A DNA stretch of 64,000 nt from Halovivax cerinus. GTDB lineage: Archaea > Halobacteriota > Halobacteria > Halobacteriales > Natrialbaceae. The stretch covers positions 1 through 64,000 of the forward strand of contig NZ_CP101824.1 of assembly GCF_024498195.1 (NCBI RefSeq). Reading direction: 5' to 3'. The notes under the pieces are model-generated. The model was not told the origin of the DNA and ran no database searches. It was given only the letters and a program-made list of their open reading frames with translations. Numbering within the stretch: position 1 is the first letter of the stretch; every line of letters starts with the position of its first letter. The position numbers and the translations under genes were made by a program. Shown here piece by piece: positions 8,796-19,081 of the stretch.

Positions 8796-9482
8796 TCAGT
8801 ACAGCAATTCATCATCGGTTTCCACCATGTACAGGGTCCGGGCGGCGATGTTGACGGCGTGGTCGCCGACGCGTTCGAGGTCGCGGATCGTCAGCAGGAT
8901 GCGCGAGACGTCCGCGAGAACGGGTTCGACGGAATTGGGGGTGTCGACGGTGGCGCCGGCGAAGAGCAGATTGCGCACGACGACGTCGCTCGCCTCGCGG
9001 CATCGCTCGTCGATCGCTTCGTCCCGGGCCGCGACCTCGCGGGCCGCGACGGTGTCTCCCTCCGCGTACGCCCTGGTCGCGTTCTCGACCATCTCGACCG
9101 TCGCCTCACCGATTCGGACGGCGTCGATATCCGGGTACCGCTCGCGGTCCGCGTCGAGCGTGTACTGGCCCAGATTAGTGGCCAGATCGCCGACCCGCTC
9201 GAGATCGGTGATGATCTTGAACGAGGCCGCGACGAACCGCAGGTCGCCAGCCACCGGCTGCTGGAGCGCCAACAGGTCGATGCACTCACTCTCGAGATCG
9301 AGGTAGCGCTCGTTGATCTCGTGATCGCCCGTGACGACGCGCTCGGCGAGGTCGACGTCGTGATCGGCGTACGCGTCGAGCGCGAGCCCCAGTCGGTCGC
9401 AGACGAGATCGCTCATCGCGAGGACGGCCGACCGCAGCCGATCGAGGTCGTCCTGGTAGGAATCTCGGACCACGGCGATCAC
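8796..9482 (-). CDS. phoU: PhoU phosphate signalling protein
   Basis: PhoU restrains Pst transport and signals Pi sufficiency. This 228 aa protein has the two three-helix bundles, each with the metal-binding signature: [13 protein letters not shown] and [13 protein letters not shown]. The start is GTG, overlapping the TGA of pstB by 4 bases (GTGA); a second GTG nine bases on (VRDSYQDDL) also fits the family N-terminus. It lies between pstB and an AbrB/PhoU fusion gene. Confidence 0.93.
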   Translation of the reverse strand: MIAVVRDSYQDDLDRLRSAVLAMSDLVCDRLGLALDAYADHDVDLAERVVTGDHEINERYLDLESECIDLLALQQPVAGDLRFVAASFKIITDLERVGDLATNLGQYTLDADRERYPDIDAVRIGEATVEMVENATRAYAEGDTVAAREVAARDEAIDERCREASDVVVRNLLFAGATVDTPNSVEPVLADVSRILLTIRDLERVGDHAVNIAARTLYMVETDDELLY

Positions 9483-10384
9483 CCGAACTTCCCGGTGATG
9501 TAATCCTCGACGCGCTGGTGTGCTGGGTTCTCGAAGATCTCGTTGGTGTCGTCGAACTCGACGAGTTCACCGCCGGTGAGGAAGACGGCGGTCTTGTCGG
9601 AGATGCGGGCGGCCTGTTGCATGTTGTGGGTGACGATGACGACGGTGTACTCTTCGGCCAGGTCCTCGATGAGATCCTCGATCTTCGAGGTGGCGACGGG
9701 GTCGAGCGCAGACGCCGGTTCGTCCATCAACACGATATCAGGGTCGACCGCGATGGCACGGGCGATGCAGAGGCGCTGTTGCTGGCCGCCCGAGAGGTCG
9801 AGCGCGCTGTGGTGGAGTTTGTGCTTCACTTCGTCCCAGAGCGCAGCTCGCTTCAACGCCCGCTCGATGATCTCGTCCGTGACCGCCTCGTTCTGGACAC
9901 GGAGGCCGAACGCGACGTTGTCGTAGATGCTCTTGGGGAACGGGTTCGGGTGCTGGAAGACCATACCGATTCGGCGACGCAACACGACGGGATCGACGTC
10001 GTCGCCGTAGAGGTTCGTTCCCTCGAGCAGAACGTTACCCTCGATACGAGCGGCCTCGACGAGGTCGTTCATGCGGTTGAGACAGCGCAAGAACGTCGAC
10101 TTCCCGCACCCCGACGGGCCGATCATCGCAGTCACCTGGTGGCGCGGTATCGCCATCTCGACGTCCTGAAGTGCCTGCTCGTCGCCGTAGTGGACGTTCA
10201 GGTCTCGGACCTCGAGGACCGATGGAGTCTCCTCACTCTCGCGATACGAGACGTTCGTATCGAACAGTGGTTCTTCGCCACCGGAGATCGGTCGGCTCTC
10301 CGCTGACGAAAGCGTCCCGTCATCCACCTGTCCGCCGTTGTGGGCTGGCTGTGCTGTCGCGTCGTCGATGTCGTTACGACTCAT
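9479..10384 (-). CDS. pstB: Phosphate ABC transporter ATPase PstB
   Basis: The ATP-binding subunit drives Pi import through PstC/PstA. It shows Walker [10 protein letters not shown] (about 89-97), the signature [10 protein letters not shown], Walker [13 protein letters not shown] and the switch His in IVTHNM. At 301 aa it carries an extra acidic N-terminal stretch of about 55 residues that bacterial PstB lacks. ATG overlaps the pstA TGA by 4 bases, and its own stop overlaps phoU. Confidence 0.96.
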   Translation of the reverse strand: MSRNDIDDATAQPAHNGGQVDDGTLSSAESRPISGGEEPLFDTNVSYRESEETPSVLEVRDLNVHYGDEQALQDVEMAIPRHQVTAMIGPSGCGKSTFLRCLNRMNDLVEAARIEGNVLLEGTNLYGDDVDPVVLRRRIGMVFQHPNPFPKSIYDNVAFGLRVQNEAVTDEIIERALKRAALWDEVKHKLHHSALDLSGGQQQRLCIARAIAVDPDIVLMDEPASALDPVATSKIEDLIEDLAEEYTVVIVTHNMQQAARISDKTAVFLTGGELVEFDDTNEIFENPAHQRVEDYITGKFG

Positions 10385-12009
10385 GAGTTGTCACGGGTCT
10401 GGTATCGGTTTCTGATCAGGATCGCCGCCGCGTTCATCAGCAACATCAGCGCGAGCAACACGATCGCAGTTGCGGCGACGACGCCCGTCCGGTACTCGGG
10501 CATATTGTTGCCCTTCGCGGCGAATATCTGGAGTGGCAGCGCGGTCGCACCGGAGAAGAGGCCGTCCGGGGGTGAGAAGCGCGTAGTCGCGATGGCGAGC
10601 ATCACGAGCGGCGCCGTCTCCCCGATCGCGCGTCCAAGCGCGAGAATCGTCCCGGTTAAAATGCCGGGAACCGCCCGGGGAAGGACGACGTTGCGCACCG
10701 TCTGCCAGCGGCTCGCACCGAGACCGTACGACGCGGTTCGGTACTCGTCCGGGACCGAGCGCAACGCTTCCTGTGCGGCGACGATGACGATCGGCAAGAT
10801 CAGGAGACCGAGCGTCACCGCACCGGCGATGAGGATGCCCGGCGTCAGGCCGAAACCCTGGCGGAACAGCGCGAGGCCGAGGAGGCCGTAGACGACCGAC
10901 GGGACGCCGGCGAGGTTCGAGATATTGACGTCCAGCACGCTCGCGAGTCGGCCGCGCCACCCGGTGGACGCGGCGTACTCCTCGAGGTAGATCGCCGCGC
11001 CGACGCCGACGGGGAAAGCAAGCACCGCCATCAATCCCACCAGCATAATGGAGCCGATCAACTGCGGGTAGATGCCGGCCTGTTCGGGCCGAAAGTCCGA
11101 CCAGCTTTCGAGCAGTAGCGTCGGCGTCACCCACGTCTCGATGGCAGTGACGTCGAAGTTACCCACGAGCCAGGTCCCTGCGAGCGCGCCACCGACAAGG
11201 AGGTAGGGGCCGAGCAGCCCGACTGCACCGTCGCGGTTGTGAGAAAGCGTGTCGACGGTGAAAAAGGCCACCGGAGCGACGAACCCGCCAACGAGAACGA
11301 GCCACAGCGACGGGTTGACGCCGCGGTCCAGCGAGACTGCGATTGTGAGTGCGACAGCCCCGAGCGCGGCTACTACGGTCGCGACGGCCGCTCGCCGTGA
11401 CCGGCGCCGCCGAGCGATCTCGCCGAGTAGCAACGCGACAGGGATCGGAACGAACAGCGCGTACAGCACCCAGTCTTTGGCCATCGCGGCGATCGGTGCG
11501 GTAAGATCGTAGCAGAGAAAGCCCGCGAGCAGGCCGAGCAGCGTCGACAGCGGGATCGCGGGCCCCGTATACTGGCTCTCGCCGACGAGACGCGCGTAGG
11601 CGACGACGAGGGCGGGCGGCCCGAGTGTAAAGACCGTGTGAATGCCAACGTCGCGGGGGCCGAGCGCGTCCGGGACGGCGAAGGCGACCAGGCTGAACGC
11701 GAGACAACCGAAAACGACGGCGTACGATCGAGCGTGTACCTCCGCCGTCGCCGGTCGTCGCCGGACGTACAGCGTGTACGCGCTAATCGGTCCGACCAAC
11801 GTCGCAACGTAGACGAGATACCACGCCGGCGCTGCCGCGGAGAGGCCGAACGCGTCGGCGCCGATGAGGACGAACATCGCGACGAGGGCGACCAGACCGA
11901 ACAGCGTCGCGAGGACGAGCGATCCCTCGAAGAACCGGCCCTTGAGGCGACGCCACCACAGCTCCCTGTCGGTACCGAAGGTCGTCGCGGAATCGGTTTC
12001 GGCCGCCAT
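10381..12009 (-). CDS. pstA: Phosphate ABC permease PstA (long form)
   Basis: The C-terminal 290 residues are a standard PstA permease with six membrane helices and the EAA loop [20 protein letters not shown] that contacts PstB. The N-terminal 250 residues are an additional membrane domain with about seven hydrophobic segments. The whole is 542 aa, nearly twice a bacterial PstA. The frame is uninterrupted and starts one base into the pstC stop, so this is not an artefact. The extra domain's role is unknown. Confidence 0.93.
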   Translation of the reverse strand: MAAETDSATTFGTDRELWWRRLKGRFFEGSLVLATLFGLVALVAMFVLIGADAFGLSAAAPAWYLVYVATLVGPISAYTLYVRRRPATAEVHARSYAVVFGCLAFSLVAFAVPDALGPRDVGIHTVFTLGPPALVVAYARLVGESQYTGPAIPLSTLLGLLAGFLCYDLTAPIAAMAKDWVLYALFVPIPVALLLGEIARRRRSRRAAVATVVAALGAVALTIAVSLDRGVNPSLWLVLVGGFVAPVAFFTVDTLSHNRDGAVGLLGPYLLVGGALAGTWLVGNFDVTAIETWVTPTLLLESWSDFRPEQAGIYPQLIGSIMLVGLMAVLAFPVGVGAAIYLEEYAASTGWRGRLASVLDVNISNLAGVPSVVYGLLGLALFRQGFGLTPGILIAGAVTLGLLILPIVIVAAQEALRSVPDEYRTASYGLGASRWQTVRNVVLPRAVPGILTGTILALGRAIGETAPLVMLAIATTRFSPPDGLFSGATALPLQIFAAKGNNMPEYRTGVVAATAIVLLALMLLMNAAAILIRNRYQTRDNS

Positions 12010-12992
12010 CAGTCGTACACCTCCCTGTATCGTCGCCGCACATATTCGGCGAAGAGATTCATGACGAGTGTCAGTACGAACAGCGTCAATCCGAGCGCGA
12101 ACATCGACTCGAACAGAACACCGCCGTGATTCTCGGCGCCCGCGATATTGACCATCGCCGCCGTGATCGGCTGGCCGCCCTGTGCGAGGTTCTCGAAGAG
12201 ATTCGGGAACGACGGCATGCGCGGACTCGTCCCCATGGCGATGGTGACCGCCATCGTCTCGCCGATCGCTCGCGAGAGCGCGAGCACGTACGAGGAGATG
12301 ATTCCGGAGGTGGCGGCCGGAACGACAACCTTCGTCGAGACGTCGAACTTCGTCGATCCCAGGCCGTAGGCGGCGTTCCGGAGGCTATCGGGGACCGCGC
12401 TCAGCGCGTCCTCGCTGATCGACGAGACCATCGGGATTATCATGATCCCGACCACGATGGACGCCGAGAGTGCGTTGAAGGTCCCGAGCGACGGCAATGT
12501 CACTGCAAACTCGGGCAGCGCGGGTACCCACGATGGGACGATCGGTACCGTAAGCTCGTCCAGAATCGGCGTCAGATACGCGAGCGCGAAGTAGCCGTAG
12601 ATGACGGTCGGAATCCCGGCCAGGATCTCGAGCGCCGGCTTCAACACCGATCTGACGCGCTGACTAGCGTACTCGCTGAGATAGATGGCGATGGCCAGGC
12701 CGATCGGCAGTGCGATCATCGCGGAGACGATCGTCACGGTGAGCGTGCCGCTGATCAGCGGCAACACCCCATACGACGGCTCCCCGATCATGGGACTCCA
12801 GTCAGTGCCGGTGAGATAGTCGATGAGCGATACTTCTGTGAAGAACGTGATCGTCTCGAACAACAGCGAGAGGATAATACTAACCGTCACCCCCAACGTC
12901 AAGAGCGCACACCCGGTCAGCAGGTAACGATAGAGGCGTTCCTTCTGGACCGCGATCCCCTCTCGCTGAAGTGTGTGTATTTCGTTATTCAT
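12009..12992 (-). CDS. pstC: Phosphate ABC permease PstC
   Basis: This inner-membrane subunit forms the Pi channel with PstA. The 327 aa protein has six main membrane helices and an EAA loop ([20 protein letters not shown]) followed by [11 protein letters not shown]. It begins 62 bases after pstS, without a gene between, and its TGA abuts the pstA ATG. Length is typical. Confidence 0.95.
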   Translation of the reverse strand: MNNEIHTLQREGIAVQKERLYRYLLTGCALLTLGVTVSIILSLLFETITFFTEVSLIDYLTGTDWSPMIGEPSYGVLPLISGTLTVTIVSAMIALPIGLAIAIYLSEYASQRVRSVLKPALEILAGIPTVIYGYFALAYLTPILDELTVPIVPSWVPALPEFAVTLPSLGTFNALSASIVVGIMIIPMVSSISEDALSAVPDSLRNAAYGLGSTKFDVSTKVVVPAATSGIISSYVLALSRAIGETMAVTIAMGTSPRMPSFPNLFENLAQGGQPITAAMVNIAGAENHGGVLFESMFALGLTLFVLTLVMNLFAEYVRRRYREVYD

Positions 12993-13054
12993 GTGTTAGT
13001 CCGGCAATCGATCGTCGGTCAGATCGGAAATCGCGATCCCGTGGACCGAATTCG

Positions 13055-14047
13055 TCAGATGTACTCTTCGAGTGTCGCGAGGTTCTCCTCTGCGCGTTCC
13101 TCAGAGGACTGGACGTACCCGATTTGTTCCGCCATCAGTTTCTTGTCCGTCGTCTTGTCGATGTAGAATCGGATGAACTCCTGGAGGTGCTCCTTCTCGG
13201 CGACCATCTCGCTGTTGGCGTAGAAGAACAACGGTCGGGCGAGCGCGTACTCGCCGGTCGACGCCGCATCGAGGCTCGGCTCGACGGGGTCCTCGCTCTC
13301 GGTGGCGGCCAGCGGCACGGCGGCCGTCTCGTCGGGATTGTTCATGTAGTAGGCGAACGGCAGATAGCCCAGTGCGAACTCGTTGCCCTGGACGCCCTCA
13401 GCGATCTGGTCGTCCTCCTCGGTGCCGGTAAAGTCGGCACGAATCCGGCCGGCTTCGCCGAGAATCGTCTCGGTGAAGTAATCGAACGTCCCCGACGTCG
13501 ATGCCGGGCCGAACAGTTTGATCTCCTCGTCGGGCCAGTCGGCGTTGACGTCGGCCCACGTCTCGGGTGTGTCGTCGGGCGTCCAAATGGCCTCGAGTTC
13601 GTCGTAGGTCAGCGAGTCGATGAACTCGTTGTCGTTGTTGACGACGACGGTCAGGGCGTCCTTGGCGACTTCGAACTCGACGGGTTCGAAACCGTTGTCC
13701 TGACACGCCTCAATCTCTTCCTCTTTGATGGCTCGACTCGCATTGTTTATGTCCGCGTCGCCGGGGATGAACACGTTCTCGAAGCCGCCGGAACTCCCGT
13801 CCTTGCTGAGGTCAATCGTGACGGCCGGGTGCTCTTCTTCTTTGAACAGTTCGCCAACTGCCGTCGCCACGGGATAGACCGTACTGCTTCCGGAGATTCG
13901 GATGTTGCCGGAAAGGTCGCCCTCGCCTTCGTCCCCCTCGGTTTCCGAACAGCCTGCAACCGACACGGCGCCGACCGCACCTGCTGCCGCGATGAAGTTC
14001 CGCCGCGATACACCACCAGTGAACCGCCCGAATCTGTCGTCGGACAT
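13055..14047 (-). CDS. pstS: Phosphate-binding lipoprotein PstS
   Basis: PstS captures Pi outside the membrane and hands it to PstC/PstA. The N-terminus has a Tat signal (SRRNFIAAAG) and a lipobox (VSVAGC), so it is a Tat lipoprotein anchored through the Cys near residue 33. Ligand motifs ISGSSTVYPVA and FGPASTSGTFDYF are the phosphate loops. Length 330 aa. A GTG just before the ATG is a possible start. It heads the pst operon behind two promoter boxes. Confidence 0.95.
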   Translation of the reverse strand: MSDDRFGRFTGGVSRRNFIAAAGAVGAVSVAGCSETEGDEGEGDLSGNIRISGSSTVYPVATAVGELFKEEEHPAVTIDLSKDGSSGGFENVFIPGDADINNASRAIKEEEIEACQDNGFEPVEFEVAKDALTVVVNNDNEFIDSLTYDELEAIWTPDDTPETWADVNADWPDEEIKLFGPASTSGTFDYFTETILGEAGRIRADFTGTEEDDQIAEGVQGNEFALGYLPFAYYMNNPDETAAVPLAATESEDPVEPSLDAASTGEYALARPLFFYANSEMVAEKEHLQEFIRFYIDKTTDKKLMAEQIGYVQSSEERAEENLATLEEYI

Positions 14048-14086
14048 CACCTGTGCGTCTCCCGGGATGGGTTAAGTAGAATGCTA

Positions 14087-14097
14087 ATATCTATATA
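14087..14097 (-). promoter_or_regulatory. Proximal pst promoter box
   Basis: On the minus strand TATATAGATAT lies within GGATATATAGATATTAGC, giving a TATA box about 48 bases before pstS ATG and a leader of about 20 bases. An identical 11-base box occurs at 14293-14303. Confidence 0.55.
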
Positions 14098-14292
14098 TCC
14101 AAATCCGAAGTGCTATAGAGCCGTCCGTAGCAGTCAGTACAACGGGGGAGATCGGACCGATACCCGGCCCACAGGCCCAGTATCCAGCCCAGAACGCCTC
14201 CTGGAGAACTGAACGCCAATATGCGGTGATCGAGGGTAGGAGAAATCCCAGGGATACATCAAAAGCGAAGTGAGAGAACTGGTGAGTAACGT

Positions 14293-14303
14293 ATATCTAT
14301 ATA
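14293..14303 (-). promoter_or_regulatory. Distal pst promoter box
   Basis: The same 11 bases as the proximal box (minus strand TATATAGATAT), 206 bases further upstream and in the same orientation, inside the gap between arcS and pstS. It could be a second TATA box giving a leader of about 220 bases. Confidence 0.45.
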
Positions 14304-14342
14304 GACGTCACGAGAGAGCGCAGCGACCAGCAACAACGGCAT

Positions 14343-16112
14343 TTACAACTCCTCGACGTGACGGACCGCCACGGCTTCGCCGCGCGTACTCTCGGCCATC
14401 TCGCGGCCGAACATCTCCGCGCGACCGATGGCGAACGCCTTCGGCCCTTCGACGATCACCTCGTCACCGACGCGAATGTCCTCGTCGGCGTCGACGATGC
14501 CCGGCGCGAGGACGCTGCCGTGCGGAACGAAGCCGTCGATCTCGACCCGCTTCGTGGGTGCGTCGCTGTCGGCCCACAGGTGAGCACCGTCGAGTGTGAA
14601 CGAGAGCGTGCCGTACTGGGGAACCATCGTCGCGAGTTGCGTCTCCGCGCCGTCGCGCACCTGGATCTTGGGGTAGCGGCTCGTCGTCTGCAGGTCCACG
14701 TCGGCGAAGAGGTCGTCGCCGGCCCCGTCGCCGAGCAGGTAGTCGGCGATGGCGCGAACGGTGTTGTGCTCGCGCTCGCGTTTCGAGTACTTGAGTTCGC
14801 CGTCGAGCGCATCGGCGAGGTTCGAAAGCGAGTCGTCGTCAGTCGGATGCCCGCCCTCGGGGACGGTGTAGGTGACGCGATCGCCGAGGTCGAGTTCGGC
14901 CTCGACGCGCTCGACGACGTCGCGATAGCCCTCGTCGGGGACGTGGGCGACGATCTTCGAGTACTCGTTGCGTTCCAGATAGCGACGGAGGATGCTGGCG
15001 ACGAAGTCGACCTCCTCGGCGCTCCAGCGGCCGGTGACGACCGTGTCGTAGTGCTGGGCCGGATAGGTCGTCTCGAGTTCCTGCGGGACGACGCCGATCG
15101 GGCTCGTCATCGAGACGAGGTGGGCGCGCCACTGGATAACGTCGTGAAACTGGCCGTGGCTCTGCGATTCGCTGTAGGGCTTTCTGGCCGAGCAGGGGAC
15201 GAGGACGAGCGGATTCTTGAACCGATTTCGATATCGGCTCGTCACCCGGTCGGCGTAGCGCTGGATCTCGGGCCGTCGGATCGTGTCACTCGTCGTCGCC
15301 GCGATCTCGGCCTCGCGGAGGATCGGCGCGCGCTCCTCGACGTAGGCCCACCGGTCGTCGAGTTCGCGCATCGCGGCAGTGAGCCACTGGTCGTGGCGGG
15401 CCTGCCCCTCGACGTAATCGCGGAGTCGGCCCGACCGGATTCGCCCGCGTACTCGCGCGAGTTCGGCACGGAGCGCGTTGCGATTGTGCTCGACGCAGTC
15501 GGCCCGGGTGAACGCCTCGCGCGGGACCTGACAGGCCGAGCACGCGCAGGGCAACTCTTCCAGCGCGTCGAGGTGGTGAAAGCCGTCGGTCGTCAGGTAG
15601 TGACCACGCGTCCCCGCGGCGGTCGCGCGCGCCGCGTCGACCCCATCCACGCCAGCGTAGGCGAGCAGGGAGACGTTTCGCGGCGTGGCGACGCCGGGGA
15701 GGATCAGCGCGGTGTCGGCCGGCACCGCGTCGCGAATGGCGACGATCGCCTCGACGAACGCGGCGCCGTGGCCCCGGACCGACTGGGCGTCCGAGACGAT
15801 CACGGCGTCGGTCCCGTAGTCGAGGGGCGACTCACTCGATATCACGGCCGCACTCGGGAAGTCGACGTCGGGATACTCGGGCGCGAACGAGTCTCGCACT
15901 TCCGGCGCGGTACCGCCCGGAAAGGCCCTGTGAGGGAACACGGTGAGCGAGGACGGATCGCCCGCCGGCGAGGGCCGATCGGCGACCCACTCCGACCCCG
16001 CGTCGTCGAGCAGATCGCCCACGAGCGCGGGCGTCCGGCACGGCTCCGTGAGGCGAAGTTCACCGAGGCGCGCCGCGCCGTCGCGCGCGTGAATCTCGAA
16101 GTACTCGGTCAT
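14343..16112 (-). CDS. arcS: Archaeosine synthase ArcS
   Basis: ArcS works on preQ0 inserted at tRNA position 15 by TgtA, on the way to archaeosine. The protein (589 aa) has a TGT-like N-terminal half with a zinc cluster (CACSACQ near residue 190), the ArcS core motif PCSARKPYSESQSHGQF (about 308-324), and a C-terminal PUA RNA-binding domain (about 505-589). A T-rich box lies 26 bases before the ATG, indicating its own promoter. tgtA lies 1.4 kb upstream on the same strand, so the pathway is clustered. Confidence 0.94.
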   Translation of the reverse strand: MTEYFEIHARDGAARLGELRLTEPCRTPALVGDLLDDAGSEWVADRPSPAGDPSSLTVFPHRAFPGGTAPEVRDSFAPEYPDVDFPSAAVISSESPLDYGTDAVIVSDAQSVRGHGAAFVEAIVAIRDAVPADTALILPGVATPRNVSLLAYAGVDGVDAARATAAGTRGHYLTTDGFHHLDALEELPCACSACQVPREAFTRADCVEHNRNALRAELARVRGRIRSGRLRDYVEGQARHDQWLTAAMRELDDRWAYVEERAPILREAEIAATTSDTIRRPEIQRYADRVTSRYRNRFKNPLVLVPCSARKPYSESQSHGQFHDVIQWRAHLVSMTSPIGVVPQELETTYPAQHYDTVVTGRWSAEEVDFVASILRRYLERNEYSKIVAHVPDEGYRDVVERVEAELDLGDRVTYTVPEGGHPTDDDSLSNLADALDGELKYSKREREHNTVRAIADYLLGDGAGDDLFADVDLQTTSRYPKIQVRDGAETQLATMVPQYGTLSFTLDGAHLWADSDAPTKRVEIDGFVPHGSVLAPGIVDADEDIRVGDEVIVEGPKAFAIGRAEMFGREMAESTRGEAVAVRHVEEL

Positions 16113-16211
16113 ACCGCCACTGTGTCGGGAAGGCGAAAGAGGGTATCGAATTGGGGAGGGGATCGGTCGGGTGCGTCTAGGCGCGTCCGCCGCTGGAACG
16201 CCCGCGAGGGC

Positions 16212-16670
16212 TCACTCCAGGTCGACCGTGACCCGGCCGTCGAAGCCGAGGATGACCGACTGGGCCACGTTGCCGAAGAGTGCCTTGCCGGTCGGCGAGC
16301 GCTTCTGACCGACGACGAAGATGTGATCGCACTCTAGATCGTCCGCGACCTGCAGGATCTCGTCGGCCAGCGAGCCGTCGCCGACGACGCGCGGGGCGAT
16401 CCGGTAGTCGACGTCCATGTCGACGATCGTCTCGTTGGCGATCTTCTGTGCGGCTCGCTCCAGGCGCTCCTCGGTCGCGTCGATTCCGTACGTCGCACCC
16501 TCGATCTCCTCTAAGGTCTTCAGGGCGTCGCGGTCGGCTTCGTACTCTGTCTCCGTGAGCGTCGAGAGCAATACCAGTTCGGCGTCCGCACCGCGGGCGA
16601 ATTCGCCGGCCGTTTCGAGCAGCGCCACGTGGCGATCCGAATTGGCGACGACGACTAATCCTCGGTTCAT
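16212..16670 (-). CDS. Universal stress protein (UspA domain)
   Basis: A single UspA fold of 152 aa. The N-terminal strand NRGLVVVANSDRHV and the C-terminal ATP-loop region IFVVGQKRSPTGKALFGNVA (G-x2-x9-G type) are seen, though the loop is a variant form. The ATG at 16670 sits 27 bases after TAATTTTTG, a leaderless promoter. A GTG-initiated extension upstream is less likely. Its partner and signal are unknown. Confidence 0.85.
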   Translation of the reverse strand: MNRGLVVVANSDRHVALLETAGEFARGADAELVLLSTLTETEYEADRDALKTLEEIEGATYGIDATEERLERAAQKIANETIVDMDVDYRIAPRVVGDGSLADEILQVADDLECDHIFVVGQKRSPTGKALFGNVAQSVILGFDGRVTVDLE

Positions 16671-16763
16671 GACCGCACCAACCAACCGGACAGTCAAAAA
16701 TTACTGGGTTTCGTCGTCGGAACCGAGTCGGGGCAGTCCCCAGCGAAACCGGGCCGGGAAGGC

Positions 16764-16850
16764 ACCGCCTGAACCAGGTCGAGCCAACCCCACCGAGTCG
16801 GGGCAAGTACCGCCTGAACCGGGTCGAGCCAACCCCACCGAGTCGGGTCA
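16764..16850. repeat. 45-bp tandem repeat, about two copies
   Basis: Two nearly identical 45-base units (from 16764 and 16809) with a degenerate partial copy at 16713-16728. The distal copy runs into the stop codon of the TRAM-protein gene (16848). The core reads CGAGCCAACCCCACCGAGTC. It lies between that gene and the uspA promoter. Confidence 0.8.
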
Positions 16851-17288
16851 GGCCCGGCCGAGGAACGTCGCCGTCGCCGACGTCTTGCCGCGGTTGAACG
16901 AGAGGACCGAGATGCGGATCGTCTCGGCCGTCTCGAGCGAGGCGGGTACGTCTCTGACGAAGACGACGAACCCCTCCACCTTCGCGACCGCGTGTCGCTC
17001 GCCGGAGTGGTGGTGGGAGAACTCCTGGACGCCGACGGTGTACTCGTCGCCGATCGAGACCGGTGGCGCCCGATCCCGTGCACGATCGTGACCCGACTGC
17101 GACTGTCGAACGTCCCGCCTGACCCGCCACCAGCGTCGGACGCGACGGATCGCCACGACGGCGACGACGAGACCGACGACGCCGGCGAGTGCGATCGCTG
17201 TCAGGTCTGGATTCGCCAGTACCCACCCGACGACAGCGTCGACGAGTGTCCCGGCGACGCGTCGGGCCGATTCGACCTGCGCGATCAT
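16848..17288 (-). CDS. Membrane-anchored TRAM-domain protein
   Basis: Residues about 20-50 form one membrane helix (AIALAGVVGLVVAVVAI), followed by a basic stretch and a C-terminal TRAM domain (about 85-146, VSIGDEYTVGVQEFS to ISVLSFNRGKTSATATFLG). TRAM is a small RNA-binding beta barrel found in tRNA-modifying enzymes. The domain here is alone and tethered to the membrane. The ATG at 17288 is chosen because upstream sequence is basic and unlike coding DNA. It lies between tgtA and arcS. RNA binding is likely from the fold; the target is unknown. Confidence 0.8.
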   Translation of the reverse strand: MIAQVESARRVAGTLVDAVVGWVLANPDLTAIALAGVVGLVVAVVAIRRVRRWWRVRRDVRQSQSGHDRARDRAPPVSIGDEYTVGVQEFSHHHSGERHAVAKVEGFVVFVRDVPASLETAETIRISVLSFNRGKTSATATFLGRA

Positions 17289-17442
17289 CGGTCCGAGATG
17301 GCGAGCGCTCCCTCTTCGGTGTTTCCACTTCGGTCGGCGACCGATTTCGACCGTCGTCCGTCGACAGCGAGCGTCAGCCGTGATCACAACCGGTCGATGG
17401 GAAGTCACGGCCGGCCGATAGGAGCGGTGGCAGGCGTGCGTG

Positions 17443-17496
17443 TGTCAGCCGACGAGGGTATGTCAGCCGACAAGGGTATGTCGGCCGACGAGGGTG
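17443..17496. repeat. 18-bp tandem repeat, three copies
   Basis: Three consecutive 18-base units (TGTCAGCCGACGAGGGTA and variants) starting at 17443, 17461 and 17479, ending 5 bases before the tgtA stop codon on the minus strand. They lie in the gap between tgtA and the TRAM gene. Confidence 0.8.
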
Positions 17497-17501
17497 TTCG
17501 C

Positions 17502-18989
17502 TCACCGAGTCCGGCCGCGGTCGTCTCCGTCGATCAGTTCGACGTCGTCCGGGAGCGTCGCGAGGACGTCGGCCGGCCAGCCACGATGACCGAGGCCGAC
17601 CCTGGCGTCCGGGTGGCGGGCGACGAGGCGGGAGACGCCGTCGGCCGCCGCCTCGATCGCCGGTCGATCCGGTCGTGTCGGGACCTCGGCCGTGAGCGGG
17701 TAGGTGCGTGAGAGGTCGCTCGGGACCGGGCCGAACGGCGGGACGACGCGCCAGGTCTCCTCGTAGTCGTCCGTCGGCGGGTCGGGTCCCTCCGTCAGGA
17801 AGAGCGAATCGGGGACGGAAAGCCGATCGAGCCGGTCGTGGTGGCGCGCCACTTCCGGACGGCGGGCGCTCTCCGCTGACGTGTAGAAGAACGTGCCCTT
17901 CGAGGCCGGGTCGTCGCGCTCTAGCTGGTCGGCGTGGTCGAGCAGCGCACGGTAGCCGTCGAGCATGGCCGGGTGGCTGCGAGCGCGTTCGTCGACGAGT
18001 TCGAGCAGCGACCCCTCGCGGATCGCCGCCTTGATGCGTCTGATCTCGGCGAAGCTGACGTGGAGGTTGTGCGCCGCGAGCGCCGTCTCGCGACGGTCGT
18101 CGGGCAGGTCTCGCAGCCCCGCGGCGCCGTGGTCGACGCAGATCGGACAGGAACAGGGCAGGTGATCGAGCTCGTCGAGATGGCGGGTGCCGCGGACGGT
18201 GAGGTAGCGGTCGTCGCGCGCGTAGATGGCGTAGGCCGCCGAATCGAACAGGTCACACCCCAGTGCCGCGGCCAGCGCGAACATCATGGGATGGCCGGCG
18301 CCGAAGAGGTGGACCGGCGCGGCGGGACCGAGCCCGCGTTTCGCCGCCGCGACGACGTCGACCACGTCGGCGTAGCGGTACTCGTTCAACAGCGGGACGA
18401 CCGCGCCGACCGGAAAGACGTCGAGTCCGGTCGACGCGGCCCGCGTCCCCGCCGCTTCCCGGAGGTCCGGGTACGTCGATCCCTGGACCGGCGCGGTGAC
18501 GAGCATGTCGCCCGCTTCGAACGAGTCGGCGACGGCCAGTCGCTCCTCGGTGGTCGCGAGCTCCGCCTCTGCCCGCTCGCGTGAGACGTCGGGCGGGGTC
18601 GGGATGTCGACCGGCGTCGCGACGTCCGAGCCGATGTCCCGCTGGAACTGGAGGATCTCCTCGGTGGTGACGTCGATCTCGCCGTACTCTGCCAGCTGGA
18701 ACGATCCGGAGTCGGTCACGATCGCCCCCGGGAAGTCGAGGAGGTCGTGCAACCCCTCCGCGAGCGCTCGCTCCCGGTAGTCCTCGGAACCGTGGAAGAT
18801 GTAGGCGTTCGTGATCAGCGCTTCGGCGCCGAACTCGTCGGCGAGGCGACGCGGCGCGATGGTATCCAGGTGCGGGTTGATCACCGGCAGTAGCGTCGGC
18901 GTCTCGATCGTGACGCCGGCACGAGGCACCGTGAGTTCGCCGATTCGGCCGGCAGCGTCCGCGGCCTGGAGTTCGAAGACCTGACCCAT
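17502..18989 (-). CDS. tgtA: tRNA-guanine(15) transglycosylase
   Basis: TgtA exchanges G15 of archaeal tRNA for preQ0, the first committed step of archaeosine formation. The TIM-barrel domain (about 1-330) has the catalytic Asp93 in VTDSGSFQL, and the zinc site CSCPIC...H near residue 280. The total of 495 aa agrees with the haloarchaeal short form, in which the PUA part is on ArcS. A T-rich box (AACGTTTACC) precedes the ATG by about 29 bases. Confidence 0.95.
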   Translation of the reverse strand: MGQVFELQAADAAGRIGELTVPRAGVTIETPTLLPVINPHLDTIAPRRLADEFGAEALITNAYIFHGSEDYRERALAEGLHDLLDFPGAIVTDSGSFQLAEYGEIDVTTEEILQFQRDIGSDVATPVDIPTPPDVSRERAEAELATTEERLAVADSFEAGDMLVTAPVQGSTYPDLREAAGTRAASTGLDVFPVGAVVPLLNEYRYADVVDVVAAAKRGLGPAAPVHLFGAGHPMMFALAAALGCDLFDSAAYAIYARDDRYLTVRGTRHLDELDHLPCSCPICVDHGAAGLRDLPDDRRETALAAHNLHVSFAEIRRIKAAIREGSLLELVDERARSHPAMLDGYRALLDHADQLERDDPASKGTFFYTSAESARRPEVARHHDRLDRLSVPDSLFLTEGPDPPTDDYEETWRVVPPFGPVPSDLSRTYPLTAEVPTRPDRPAIEAAADGVSRLVARHPDARVGLGHRGWPADVLATLPDDVELIDGDDRGRTR

Positions 18990-19081
18990 CGAGTTGGGCT
19001 TCGTGGCCGCGTCGGTAAACGTTGCGTTCCGGCGGCTGGAGACGGGCGCCGGCGGCGAGAGCGTACCGGCGCCGACGGGCG

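Noticed and set aside
14051-14342. Riboswitch before pstS
   Set aside because: No known riboswitch consensus is recognised; the two AT boxes explain the region better.
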